A DNA stretch of 64,000 nucleotides, taken from Siphonodentalium dalli (lineage: Eukaryota > Mollusca > Scaphopoda > Gadilida > Siphonodentaliidae). The stretch is from NCBI GenBank assembly GCA_032622095.1, contig CP136069.1, forward strand, positions 125,693,450 through 125,757,449, in the 5' to 3' direction. A program made the translations under genes and the position numbers. Shown here piece after piece: positions 1 through 11,478 of this stretch (position 1 is its first letter; the number at the start of each line of letters is the position of its first letter). The notes below the pieces were generated by a model, which worked only from the letters and a program-made list of their open reading frames with translations, was not told the origin of the DNA and ran no database searches.

Positions 1-545
1 GTGTTTTCTCCAGTAATGAAGTCTGCCAATCCAATATTAGAGACCTTTCGCAAAATCACGAATACGATTATGGACAGGTCAAAGTTCGATCTTTATATAC
101 GCACGGGGTTCTTATGTGAAATGGAATAAACCCTACTCAGTTTAATTATGTGCAGATGTGTCAAGGATGTGCCACCGGTCCTGCTTAGGGACGCTCTAAC
201 ATTATCCGTGTGGTGTATAACACACGGACGTGAACATGGGATCTGATGTCAGAGACACACAATTCTTTTTACATATATATATGTGTAACTGAATACAGTG
301 AGGCATATGCCGTCTCACCAATTAAACATCGTAAAAAATTGTGATGGTATCCACCTTACTATAGGACAATATATCCTATCCATAATCGTAATATTGATTT
401 TGAGAAAGTTCTCTAATATAGCGGTGCTTGGCACGAATATGTTGTTTATAGTCTGTTTTATGAGCTTTCGAACATTTCATCATATAATTGCGAGGTTGAA
501 TTTCATGTAACTACAGTTCGTTCACATGTCTCTGTCTATTTCCAG
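1..545. other. Intron upstream of GPCR exon
   Basis: No coding segment is supported here. The stretch ends in a pyrimidine-rich acceptor (ctgtctatttccag, AG at 544-545). The GPCR exons that encode TM1 and TM2 must lie upstream of the window. The short open frame at 298-510 resembles no receptor segment. Confidence 0.6.
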
Positions 546-1066
546 GAGCGATCTTTTGCAAATTGGTGAATTTTTCGCCCGTCCTGTGCATCATGGCGTC
601 CGCCTATAGTCTCGTCGCTATATCCCATGAGCGTTATCGGGCGGTGTGTTGTGCAATTGAGCCACAGTTCACAAAACGCCAATGTGCTGTTATCATTATG
701 GGAATTTGGGTTTTGTCATGGCTTGTCTCAATCCCAACTATCATAGAGTTCAACAACTACGAGGTGGTGGATGGTAACAAGACATTCACATCCTGTCGAA
801 GTGGATCGGTCCCCTACGAATTCTCGATTCTCAACGGATTCTTCGTGACTTTAGTTTCATACGTCACCCCTCTCGTGATAATCGTCCTCAACTACACGAG
901 AATCGCACTCTTCGCAGCACAACAATCGACCAAGGAAAAGAAAAATCCACACGCTTTGAGGTCCATCATTTCCAAAGGTCGGAAGAAAATCGTCAAAATG
1001 ATGGCCATAATCACAGCAATGTTTTCGATTTCCTGGTTGCCTTATTTCCTAATTTTAACGATATCG
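546..1066 (+). CDS. Rhodopsin-class GPCR, exon encoding TM3-TM6
   Basis: This internal exon encodes a seven-transmembrane G-protein-coupled receptor of class A, a plasma-membrane sensor that couples ligand binding to heterotrimeric G proteins. It opens after an AG acceptor with two bases of a split codon and continues AIFCKLVNFSPVLCIMASAY. That is the classic TM3 with the conserved Cys. The DRY box reads ERY in ISHERYRAV. TM4 is IIMGIWVLSWLVSIP. ECL2 carries an N-glycosylation site (NKT) and the partner Cys (TSCRS). TM5 is FFVTLVSYVTPLVIIVLNY. TM6 follows a basic KGRKKIVKMM segment, and the usual CWxP reads SWLP. The exon ends at a gtaagt donor in phase 0. The TM3 and ECL2 pattern resembles peptide receptors (NPFF/orexin-like), but the ligand cannot be assigned from sequence. 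Confidence 0.9.
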
Positions 1067-3060
1067 GTAAGTTGACCATTAACCATTTCTTTACTGAATG
1101 GATTCTCCCATCAGTCATAAAAGTATATATTGGAATCGTATATTATTAATCTGGAGGGAGAACAGATGGCAGACATGAACTAACTAATAATACAAGTTGT
1201 AAAATGATTTTGTTTCAGTGAACATCATCGATACATGGGTTAAAATTGTTGGGATATACACTGTTGCGTTAACGTTGAGTCAAATTCCAGAAGTTGGGTT
1301 CAATTGTTGGGCTAGATTTTTGGGTTAGATTAGTTTATTTAATAATAACTGGGTTTCAGTTGCTCCACTTGATAAAGATCTGCTGGACGTGAGCTCTCTA
1401 TGTATCTCTTATTGGTATCAAACTCAAATAGATACACGGCGAATGCATCTGTTATGTCGGAATGATATAGCTGTAGTATTGCTTGTGCCTTTGGTACAAG
1501 TTTTCTTTTCTAGATTGATAATTTATTCCCGAAATGGAAGTCTTTAATGTTACACCTCGTTTCACTAGGTTCGAATATTAATTAAATGTCTCTCATCTAT
1601 ACAGATCTTAAGATCAGAATTGAATCTATTGATTGGTCGCAGCTCCTGAAAACACGTTTTTTCCGGTGTTTTCTGGTGCTTGCAAATGTTTTCCTTTTGC
1701 CCTTTTTTGACCTAATTACAAGCTGTTTAGCCTATATAATGATTGTTTTGATGTGTTATGATCTAAATAACACATGTAGTGTACACACAATATACTAGGT
1801 ACAGTTATCTGTGGTCAGGTTGGCCTCAGAATGTTTTGATTATTTGGTCCCTTCTACTGAATACTAAGTAAAACTTCGTGAAATTTTTAACTGCGCTGGC
1901 CCACCTGGGTTGGATAACCACTTGGTATGTAAATATATTATAATGAACTCTAAAGACAAATAAACCACATAAACTTCAGTAAGTCAAATAAAATATCACA
2001 TTACCACTATCTGTGGTATCAAACTGAAATTCAACTCTCCAAGTCTGATATGAAACTGAAATAATGTGTAATATAAATGTAGAACATGCCTGTTCTCTAA
2101 TCTATAAACATGTTTCTGGCACAAAGTTACTAATACTATAAAAGACAAAAGTGGTACAGTGTTACATACCCAATTATTAATGAATAGACATTCACATGGA
2201 TCTCTATCAGTCTCAATAGCATTTTCTTAGTAAAACATGACTGTCTTTCACTTGTGAAATAATGAGATATTATTTATTTATATGCGCTATTCTACAACCA
2301 TTTAGCTATTGTTAATATTAAAATGATCCATCTAACCACGTACACTGCATATTGTAAAATAGGCAAGAAACAGTTTGATAAATGTCTAGTCTGAAATACT
2401 TGGGTAATTTTGTACCAGAAAATGTAACCAAAGTTTCTTGTTAAACTCATTCATTTCTTAATCCAGATTAGATAAAGATTTTGTAAGTCACTTTGCACAA
2501 CGATAATTGAAACTTCACCTGAGTTTAAATTAACTTAAATAATTCTTCAATCAGCTTTAACGTTTTTCAAAATTCAATTTAGAAATGTCAGTTGAACGAC
2601 ATCGATGATAAAATGAAAATGAATATATCTGATACATTTTGCATCGAAAGTCACTGCTACATCTGCCTCCATTAAATCCAATACGATCGGAGTGGATCGT
2701 TCATAGGAAACTATATTAATACCACCAGTCAAAACACTTATAAGGACACACTTCCAATGGAAATATATAGGACATACACTTTATGAAATACTGCATAATA
2801 AAAAGAGCTGAACTGTCTCAGCACAAGCAATACACTCATATGAGATTTAAAACATTTATCTATAAAACCCCATCTAAGGGTGGATACACACATGCATGTA
2901 ATCTCTGTAATTATCGTGTATTTGGCGTTTTACATGGATCATACAGACCATGTAATATGTGTCCGTTGACAACCCAATCATTGCGGCTATGTTTGACCAC
3001 AGTGAGCCAAGCTCTGAGCGTGCAGAGCACCGTTGACTGAACGAAGTCGTCAGGCCGCTT

Positions 3061-3315
3061 AGAATAATTGTTCGCGCAATAACCCAAATGTTGGACTTTC
3101 TGTTTAAATCATTGTCAACATGTCTTGAAAAGCCAACAAGAAAATCTCGATTCCACCATCAGGAAACATTCAGACGCATTCATACAGGCCCAAATTACTT
3201 CAGATATTCCTTCTTCCGTGCCACTTCAATTCTCTGGAATAACCTAAACCCTGACCTGGTCACACTCTCAGACCCTGACATGTTCAGAAAGGGTGTGTAC
3301 CAGCATATAAAATAA
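3061..3315 (+). pseudogene. LINE reverse-transcriptase C-terminal tail
   Basis: The + frame at 3088-3315 reads FHHQETFRRIHTGPNYFRYS, then FFRATSILWNNLNPDLVTL and a final FRKGVYQHIK with a stop. The pattern of a basic stretch, 'YSFF..T..LWNNL', and a short amphipathic end is the common C-terminus of non-LTR retrotransposon ORF2 proteins. Nothing upstream preserves the polymerase domain, so this is a 5'-truncated relic. Clade is not assignable. Confidence 0.6.
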
Positions 3316-3440
3316 TTGGCTCAAATTATCATTCTTTTAACCTAGTATTTTAACTGTTTTTATCTCTCTTCTGTAACATAAAACCTATAAACTTTATTCT
3401 CCTATCTCACTGTCATCTCCTTTCTGAATAAACGCTACCT

Positions 3441-4070
3441 CTATTCTGCACAGACGCGCACTGGATATAATACCCGATAAGGGGGTCTCCAGTAACGATA
3501 GATAGATAGATAGATAGTCTTCTCTTTATACCGATGATGGCCCCAGGAGTTCCCCAACCCAGGAGCTATGATTCCCAACATGGGGGCAATATTATCAGGA
3601 TTTCCTGACGCAGGGGCTAAATATGACACCCGACTTCTTGGGGCAATATATGATCCCGAAAGCTACCAGACGGGGTGGCTAACTCTGAGCTATTTAAGTA
3701 AAACATATTGTACCTTATTGCCCAGATTATTCCGACCGATACATTCAACTAAGTCACTTAGCGATTTGAAGCTTTCGAAACCCCACGCCAAGCAAGCATC
3801 ATGGTCGAAAATGTTCTATATCAAAACTGTATACACCAGATGTGTCGCTTCTGGTGATGTGCATTAATAAAATGTCAGATATCACACAGACTTAACTAAT
3901 TTCCACATTCGTAAGAGAAGACATGTTTTGGACTGGCCTTAAATGTCCTGATAGCAGAGAGTTTGATTTAGCTTATGACTACTCACTTGTCTGGCCTGGT
4001 AACAATGAACCGCTCGCGCGCAGGTGATTAATGTTGTCAATTATTGGTGTGGCCATGTAAAATACATGTT
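3441..4070 (+). repeat. Interspersed repeat family F, copy 1
   Basis: Segments of this stretch recur in other orientation at 37598-38290. Shared pieces include the 'catggtcgaaaatgttctat' block, the 'agagaagacatgttttggac' block and the 'ccatgtaaaatacatg' palindrome. A short (gata)n run lies at about 3500-3518. Open frames over it are not conserved as protein. The family is not identified. Confidence 0.6.
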
Positions 4071-4077
4071 TGTAAAA

Positions 4078-5117
4078 TACATGTATTTTACATACAGAGA
4101 TTACATGCATGTGTGTATCCACCCTAAACCTGGGCAGCATATCATTTTCCGGTGTGTCAGGATGTGTTGTGTGTTTACAACTTCACTTTAACTAGCAACT
4201 TAAAAAAAATATATAAAGTAAACACGAGTGCATTTCATGGATAAAAGCACATTACACAAAGTCCAGTGCAAAGTCTGGAATAAATAATTAGATAAAATAT
4301 TTTTTTAAAGTTGTTTCACTGGTTGTGTCAGCTGGTTGTTTTGAGTTTTTCATGATAAATGTTTTTAATCTCATGAGTGTATTGCTTGTGCTCATAGTTA
4401 TAATTTATTAGTATTGAGTTTAACTGGTGGCGAAAGTACACCAAAGTTGGATGATGCTTGAAAAAACAGAATGGTCAAATTACGAATGACTGATAATTAT
4501 TATATATGTTCATTCTAAATTAACCATTCTCTGTTTCTCAACATCAGCCACCTTCACTGGACATTCTACACCCTGATGTTTTTGCCTATAATGGCTCTAC
4601 ATGTATTTTACATACAGAGATTACATGCATGTGTGTATCCACCCTAAACCTGGGCAGCATATCATTTTCCGGTGTGTCAGGATGTGTTGTGTGTTTACAA
4701 CTTCACTTTAACTAGCAACTTAAAAAAAATATATAAAGTAAACACGAGTGCATTTCATGGATAAAAGCACATTACACAAAGTCCAGTGCAAAGTCTGGAA
4801 TAAATAATTAGATAAAATATTTTTTTAAAGTTGTTTCACTGGTTGTGTCAGCTGATTGTGTTGAGTTTTTCATGATAAATGTTTTTAATCTCATGAGTGT
4901 ATTGCTTGTGCTCATAGTTATAATTTATTAGTATTGAGTTTAACTGGTGGCGAAAGTAGACCAAAGTTGGATGATGCTTGAAAAAACAGAATGGTCAAAT
5001 TACGAATGACTGATAATTATTATATATGTTCATTCTAAATTAACCATTCTCTGTTTCTCAACATCAGCCACCTTCACTGGACATTCTACACCCTGATGTT
5101 TTTGCCTATAATGGCTC
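4078..5117 (+). repeat. 520-bp direct tandem duplication
   Basis: Two adjacent copies (about 4078-4597 and 4598-5117) begin acatgtattttacatacaga and end gcctataatggctct. They differ at only a handful of positions, for example gctggttgttttgag against gctgattgtgttgag, and agtacacc against agtagacc. The near identity points to a recent duplication inside the GPCR intron. Confidence 0.9.
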
Positions 5118-5512
5118 TCCATCTTGATAAATTTCATTCAAATGTGACTGGAAAGGGGGGGGGGGGGTCCCAAAACCATGAGTGGAATTTTTTTTTTGTG
5201 CACAAAAAGAGGGGGGGGGGGGTGGGGGTCCAAAGTGCTGCAAAAAAAATATTCAGCGTTGTGTATGCAAATGTTTTCCTGCCCCCCCCTGCTTCCATTG
5301 TAAATAATACACTTTGAACTACAATCCAGATAAAACTTAAGCGAAATAAAAAAGTTTATTACACCGGATAAGTTGATAATACAATGTTTTGGAGCTTCTT
5401 TTTTCAAATGATATATAATATGGCATATAATTTATATAATGTGATCCAATGGTTCGAAAATTAAGTGGGCCTTTAATGATTTCCTTTCATATAGTGTACT
5501 CTTCACTTTCAG

Positions 5513-5746
5513 AAAATAACTGGAAAAACGGGAAGAGAAGACTTGTCGGGTCCATTTGGACTCATAATGACAAGCTTCTCGACATTCAGCACATTGTATA
5601 ATGTCATCCTGTATGCCGCATGTAACAAGAATTTCCGTGAGGTATTCAAATCGCTCCTCACATGTCAGAAGCCGAGAAACATCGAAACGATTGAGATGTT
5701 CTGCATTACTGTCGCTAGGAGGGTGTCACCTCATGAACCCGCATGA
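5513..5746 (+). CDS. Rhodopsin-class GPCR, terminal exon (TM7 and C-tail)
   Basis: This exon joins in phase 0 to the TM3-TM6 exon. It encodes a short third extracellular loop (KITGKTGREDLSGP), TM7 (FGLIMTSFSTFSTLYNVILY) and helix 8 (ACNKNFREVFKSLL). A Cys that could be palmitoylated follows (TCQ), then a short tail ending in HEPA and a stop at 5744-5746. The NPxxY motif is changed to NVILY, which lacks the proline usual in the family. The tail is only about 35 residues past TM7. The upstream acceptor is cactttcag. Identification as TM7 is firm; the receptor subfamily is not. Confidence 0.9.
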   Translation, partial: KITGKTGREDLSGPFGLIMTSFSTFSTLYNVILYAACNKNFREVFKSLLTCQKPRNIETIEMFCITVARRVSPHEPA

Positions 5747-6134
5747 ATCCCGAGGCTTTCTGTTGAAACTAGCTAGCTGCTCATCCACATGGATGAATGG
5801 GTGACATTCAAACCGAGTAGCCAAATATCTGCCAATGAGCGCAGTGAGTATCCAGGTATATTTACACTTATAATAATTGATTATTTATATAGTTATGTTA
5901 TGATTGTTCACACTTAGCTTCTATGTTAGTATATTGAAATATATATGTATGGTTCCTGCAATCAATTATACAATAGTCACAACGAGTGAGCGATATGATT
6001 ATCATAGTGTAAAGTTGTCAACCCACTGGGCTAGACCCTACGGCGCTATTACTGATTCTATTCAATCAGTAGAAGCGCATAATTTGCTCCATTGACCTAT
6101 TAAGTGTTATCTGAACAAGCTCAAATTACTACTA

Positions 6135-6140
6135 AATAAA
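6135..6140 (+). terminator. Candidate polyadenylation signal of the GPCR gene
   Basis: An AATAAA hexamer lies 389 bases after the GPCR stop codon on the same strand. It is a plausible poly(A) signal. AT-rich DNA contains such hexamers by chance, so this needs transcript support. Confidence 0.4.
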
Positions 6141-6214
6141 ACATAATATCAACACAACGAGCCTTGATTTTTTCTTATAGATATATAATAAACATGTCTG
6201 GTATCAATTTAACT

Positions 6215-6548
6215 TTGGTAAGCATAGCATAATCCAGGAAATCACAATATTTACACATTGTTTCCTAGAATGACACACAGAAATGGTGAATTCCCCCCAA
6301 AAAAAATCCAAGGAAAGACATCACATGTTTTGACAAACCTAGGGTTTCCAGTTATAAAGCAAGGAACCCAGGGGGAATTTTCACCTTTTGACCAATGACA
6401 TGGCCTGATGCTTTTCCGTGTGACTTTTGACCTGGTCACCGCCTAATGACATCACATTCATCAGCTGTTAAACCACATGTTCAAGATGGGAGTCCATTTT
6501 TGGAATTGGAAATAATGTTTTTATTTTGGATTATGCTATGCTTACCAA
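6215..6548. mobile_element. MITE with perfect 22-bp terminal inverted repeats
   Basis: The left end ttggtaagcatagcataatc (6215 onward) is matched exactly, as reverse complement, by the right end finishing ...gcttaccaa at 6548. The 334-bp interior has no coding potential and includes an A/T-rich core. No clear target-site duplication was seen, so the superfamily is open. Confidence 0.8.
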
Positions 6549-7560
6549 TCAGAATTCTCGGAATCGGACATCGCACATCGGTAGTGCGTACCCAGTGATT
6601 TGTAATCAGTGACATGTATCATACAAGGACAGTTTGAGAACAAAATATGGCTCACATCTAGCGGTGACACAAAATATCCACATAAGAAAAAGTTCTCCAA
6701 TAAAAGCTGGCTGCAGGGTGCGCCAATTGATTCAAATTCGAAATTTAGCAGGGTGTACTGCTTGTGGCCATGTTTTCCCCGCAAATTTGATAGACTGATG
6801 GACAAAACCACTGAATCCGTTGAATCAATATACATGTATACATGGATTAATTTATATGCATTGTTATACACAGTACTGGTATATAAAGGTACTGAAAATA
6901 ACTATATTACTAGTATACACAAAATAAACCATATATCATGGCTATGGGTTCTAATATCCGAACATGACAGCTGAGAACTTGGTGTGAATTAAAGAGTGGT
7001 GGTTTCTCAAGCATATCTAACCCTCCACGTTAGACACATGCCATTAAATGTCATAAGTATAATCTAGCTTGAGGACAGAAGTGATCCATAAAACCCCCCT
7101 TAATTCAACCAGGTCCTCGCGCGATGTATGATCGATCACATGATGATCTAGGGGGATTAGAATTGATGTATAAAAACAGCACTGCATGTAAATATAAAAT
7201 AAAATAGTGCTACATCTTATTACAGATTATTGCCATATATAATAAGTGATTATACAGACAGTCTGACAAAATACAGTTTCAGTGACACTCTATCCGAAGA
7301 GGGGAATAATTTCATCTGTTACAGTCAATGGAGCAATTATGAATCTGGAAAGGTGAAATTTCTAAGTAATACTAGATATCGACATGACGCGATAAAATAT
7401 AACGTAAATGCAATATGGCCGCTGGCGACCATTTTTTCCTATGAAATTAAAAAAATATTTGATAGCTCTCATCTGATAGATGAATATCAAGATAAATGTG
7501 AAGTTTGGTGATGATCGGATGAGTGAAGTGGACTGTGGTCTGTGCTAAACGGTTTAGTAA

Positions 7561-7865
7561 TGCTTAAAAAGATTCTTACCTTAATATTTTTATGTTCACT
7601 TTATAAACTTCACTGAGTCATCTTTGTCATGTATTGAGTTTGATATCTTTTGTTAACAGTTTATAAATCATGTATGTCTCATGTTTGTTATTTTAATTTA
7701 TGTGTTTATTATCATTAAATAAAGTTGCATTCCTTAAAAAGATGCTTACCTCAATGTTTTTATGTTCACTTTATAAACTCCACTGAGTCATCTTTGTCAT
7801 GTATTGAATTTGATATCTTTTGTTAACAGTTTATAAATTATGTATGTCTCGTGTTCGTTATTATA
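7561..7865 (+). repeat. Tandem duplication, period 170 bp
   Basis: The block with gattcttaccttaatatttt (from 7571) recurs as gatgcttacctcaatgtttt (from 7741). The two then run in parallel through gagtcatctttgtcatgtat and gatatcttttgttaacagtt. Divergence is a few percent, so this duplication is older than the 520-bp one in the GPCR intron. Confidence 0.85.
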
Positions 7866-9100
7866 TTATATACACTTTATAGTGTGTTTTCAGAACGAAA
7901 ACAAATTGAATAAAATCAACAAATTTGTAAATTTAAAAACAATTCAAACGTTGTTGTATTCCATGTCCCAGCCCGGACATATACACCAAATTTCAATAAT
8001 ATTCATTGAGAAACAACGGAACAAACGCTATATAACACCCGTATACATCTTTTATTCCGTATCGGACTCGGGTACATGTTATAGTAGGTACCGAATTGAC
8101 ACACGTCGACTGGGCGAGTTGGCCCTGGGGCGATTAGGCCGATTCCGGCACATTCTAGAATTTACCGTATGTATCCGTTTACGCGTAGTTTACTTTAGAA
8201 AGTTCCGCAATTAATACCGTAAATAGAGCGACCATATTTGACAGAGAATGCCTCTGTTATTGATTATCAAGTTGCTGTACATTAAAAACGACAAATTCAC
8301 ATGCTCGTTCAAGCGCAGTAGTCTATTTTCCCCATGTTAAAGGACATCCACAAATACTAAATAACGCTAACCTACTGCCGAATGTTTGACACGACAACTG
8401 TTAACATATTTGGGCTGAATTCATCTGACGCGGTATTATTCCTCAAAATAAACAACAAAACCATCGTTACTTGGAAATGTAGTTTGGGCTAACATTTACA
8501 TAAATCCTCCAGATCAATTATCCGACACACACGTCAGATGAAAAAGTCACATGAAGTAACTGGCCAAATTGGCCGAAATGATTCGGGGGATCTTCATCTA
8601 ATGATGAACGTAGAACATACCATGGCTTGGAATTGGCCATACTAATAATGGGTAGTATCCACTTTGAAGGTATGTAACCGCATAGTGCGTTTCAAATTAG
8701 CTGTAAACAGCAACTTTCATTTTGACTTCATTACGTTACCGGTACGTCTGGAGTAATCTCCCTTCCACTAAATACCGTATGGTGTAACAGTTTTATGACA
8801 ACTTGACTTTTAAAAGTGTCAGCCCCTAGTGCGAGTTATGGACCCTTTTTGAGGTGGCCCCCTTTTGCAATTTATTTTAGATATCATATATAACATAAAC
8901 ACATAGTAGAAAGTTTGACCCGAAAAAAGTTTAAATTCCATTTGCTATGTACCTGTCTACAAAGGTAAATTTATACAAGTCATGGTTATTATACATCAAT
9001 AAGAAAATATCAAGGCTTATTGTGTTGATATCTTGTGTTATTTGGTGGTAATTTTTGTTGGTTTATAGATAACACTCAGCAGGCCAATGGAGGACGATCA

Positions 9101-9143
9101 GCCGCTAAAATGGCTAGTTTGGTATACTTGCCATTTTAGCGGC
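9101..9143. repeat. Perfect 13-bp inverted repeat (hairpin)
   Basis: gccgctaaaatgg (9101-9113) is exactly complementary to ccattttagcggc (9131-9143) with a 17-base loop. It could be a MITE remnant. No function is assigned. Confidence 0.7.
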
Positions 9144-9910
9144 GTAGTGTCTACATTGTGTCATACCCAAATTCTCAAAATAAAATAACAAATTGAGTCT
9201 TCACCTTTGTAGCTTGCTTGCTGATATTGAAATAACATCAGCTCGACTTAATTGAGATCTTAATTTGAGTCTGGCGTGGATGGTTGTTCCGTATAAATAC
9301 TAAAATTTATGATATATGAACCTATCTTTGCAGCTAAAACTAAACACACGTGAGCAATGAAAACAACTTTTAGTTCCGCGTTGCAATCGATCTGTTTACT
9401 CCACCCAACAAGGTTTCACACGAGAGTGCGCCGTGCGATAATAAGCTATCAGCGGTGTCAAAATAAAACTCCGAATATATTCATCGAAACTCAGCATTGC
9501 ATTGACCCGAAACCATATATATTGTATATATTGCTATATGTCTATTGTATATATACTTTTATAGTTCTATATTTTAATATCCTTTATGTAATAATACATG
9601 TATTATCTTGGATGAGAGAATAAAGCATTGTACTAATAGTTAATAAAGGGGGGCAAATACTGAATATTAAACACATACAAAAAGCCCCCCCTAATAGATT
9701 CGGTAATATTTTATGATATATTGGATGGATTTGATGAAACGTTTCACAAATGATTTGTGGTACCAGAGACATCAAGTGTGCTAAGCACTGTGCTGTGAGG
9801 TGAGATATGGCTGAGTGAGCACGAATTGAATGGAAGTGGGGCACTTTTCAAAAGTTGCAAAAACACAGGTAGAGTCATTCGGCTGTGCCTTGGTCCCCCA
9901 CTTATCCACA

Positions 9911-10012
9911 CAGGTCCCCAGAACAAAAATTGACCCCACCCCCAATAATACTTAATCCTCTATAGGATTAAGTATTATTGGGGGTGGGGTCAATTTTTGT
10001 TCTGGGTACCTG
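9911..10012. repeat. About 100-bp near-perfect palindrome
   Basis: The left arm runs from caggtccccagaacaaaaat into a run of cccc-rich sequence and cttaatcc. It is mirrored by ggattaag... ending in ttgttctgggtacctg, with only about 4 bases at the centre. Such a structure can extrude a long hairpin. A similar palindrome of different sequence sits at 48908-48973. Confidence 0.85.
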
Positions 10013-10156
10013 TGCTTATCCACGGGCTTGGAATATCCTTATCTGTTGGTACCTCAATGGCCTACATGGTGGGAAATATGGTTTACTGAATAAAATTATG
10101 GCTTCAAAGAGACTGATTTCAATAACTCTGTGTTGTTCACGGCATGAAACTTCAAG

Positions 10157-10881
10157 GTGTCATTCCAAAGGAATGCTTTCATTTATGGGGAACTTGGAAT
10201 GTGTCCAATAACAGTGAAAATCAAAATCCGTTCTCTCTCGTACTGGGCTAAGCTAATCTCTATGCCGACTAATAGATTACCTCTTATGTTATATTATGTT
10301 ATGTATTGTTTATATTGTGATAATGTTTTTAATAATTCATTGATTATTGGTATTCGAGATACCCTTAACTGCCTCGGTATGAGTATTGTCTGGACCAACC
10401 AACAAGTTCTAAGCATAAAAAGCTTTAACCGCACAATTTCTGGCAAACTATACGCGACGTATACATACAAGAATGGTGGACCACAATATCTAAATCAAGC
10501 AAGTACGCATTCTACCGGATTATAAAGCCAAACTTTGAAACAGAGAATTATCTAACCCTAGATGATAACAAATCAGTTAACTATATTATGGCCTTCCGGA
10601 CAAGAAACCACAAACTCCCTATAGAACATGGTGCTTGGACAAATACGGATTACTCAGACAGAATTTGCACACTATGTAATCTTGAAATCGGCGACGAATA
10701 TCACATGGTAATGAAATGTAGGGAACTTAATGAACTTAGAATAAAATACATGAAACCCTACTACTACCAGAGACCCAACACTCACAAACTAGCCGCTCTT
10801 TTCAACTCCCGAAATCAAAAGACAGTTAAAAATCTATCAGTTTTTATTAAGAAGATCCTAGAAATATTCAAGTCCGCCTGA
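10157..10881 (+). pseudogene. LINE ORF2 C-terminal relic with CCHC-type motif
   Basis: Frame 10205-10525 carries IKIRSLSYWAKLI and a degenerate helix-rich stretch. A shifted frame at 10588-10881 then reads MAFRTRNHKLPIEHGAWTNT, followed by the zinc-knuckle-like CTLCNLEIGDEYHMVMKC and a stop. This is the usual end of a non-LTR retrotransposon ORF2. The break between frames shows decay. The 3' end near 11045-11062 carries short ttgaat repeats (attgaattgaattg), as in many LINE tails. A related copy lies on the - strand at about 44990-45300. Confidence 0.8.
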
Positions 10882-11478
10882 GGCTTATTACCACCCGCCT
10901 GACATATTGAAACAACCGAATACCGTCCAACATTTCTATATTCTATTATTATGCCATATATAATATATACATGTATACCTGTACTGAAATATATTGTATA
11001 TTATATCCATATATATCTGTAATGTCTTAATTTGACGATCAGAATAAACATTGAATTGAATTGTAGACTGAATGGCCTGGGCATGCAGCGGGCACATTGT
11101 GTCTCGAAGATGACACGCATGTTATCGTGGACTCACAGTGTCACTTTCGGACCAAATTTACAGCCAGTAACAACTAATGTGAACAATGGAACACTGAAGT
11201 GACTGTCCACTCAACGTCAGTGTTTTGCAACTTTTGAAAAGCTCTCCTCTTCCATTCAATTCGTGCTCAGCCGGCCATAAAAATAACTCACAGGACGGTG
11301 CCTCGCACAGGTTGTGTTTCAGATACCACTAAACGTTTGCATACATTTTCGTCAAAATCCATCCAATATCTCATAAATACTACTAAATACCATATATAGA
11401 GGGGGAATACGGAATGCCAGTTAACAGAGGGGGTGAATACTGGACACCAGTTTAGATAATATGCATGTGAAGAACATA

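Larger units (their letters stand above)
1067..5512 (+). other. GPCR intron (4.4 kb)
   Basis: This phase-0 intron separates TM6 from TM7. It starts with gtaagt and ends with cactttcag. Its contents are mostly repeats, listed separately: a LINE tail, an interspersed repeat and a 520-bp tandem duplication. There are also two poly-G tracts near 5156-5227. Bases 1078-1180 resemble 47117-47230, so they belong to another dispersed repeat. No exon was seen in 1800-2780. Confidence 0.75.
6549..9790. other. Intergenic, mostly unassigned
   Basis: No gene is supported. The open frames are short and unlike any known protein. Bases near 7300-7340 (tctgttacagtcaatggagc) recur near 42160, so a dispersed repeat is present. 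A tandem duplication (7561-7865) and a hairpin (9101-9143) are listed separately. Confidence 0.5.
9791..11284. mobile_element. Inverted-repeat-flanked composite around a LINE relic
   Basis: Bases 9795-9870 (gtgagcacgaattgaatgga, then cttttcaaaagttgcaaaaa) recur in inverted orientation at 11221-11280. These arms bracket a palindrome (9911-10012) and a LINE ORF2 tail (10157-10881). The simplest reading is an older inverted-repeat element invaded by, or assembled around, a retrotransposon fragment. Confidence 0.55.

Noticed and set aside
298..510. Open frame that could be the missing TM1-TM2 part of the GPCR
   Set aside because: The translation lacks the GN..V and LA..D motifs of TM1 and TM2, and it is not followed by a donor in the right phase. 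It looks like AT-rich intron.
5096..5407. Two antiparallel frames over poly-G tracts
   Set aside because: They are low-complexity Gly/Pro runs encoded by homopolymers within an intron.
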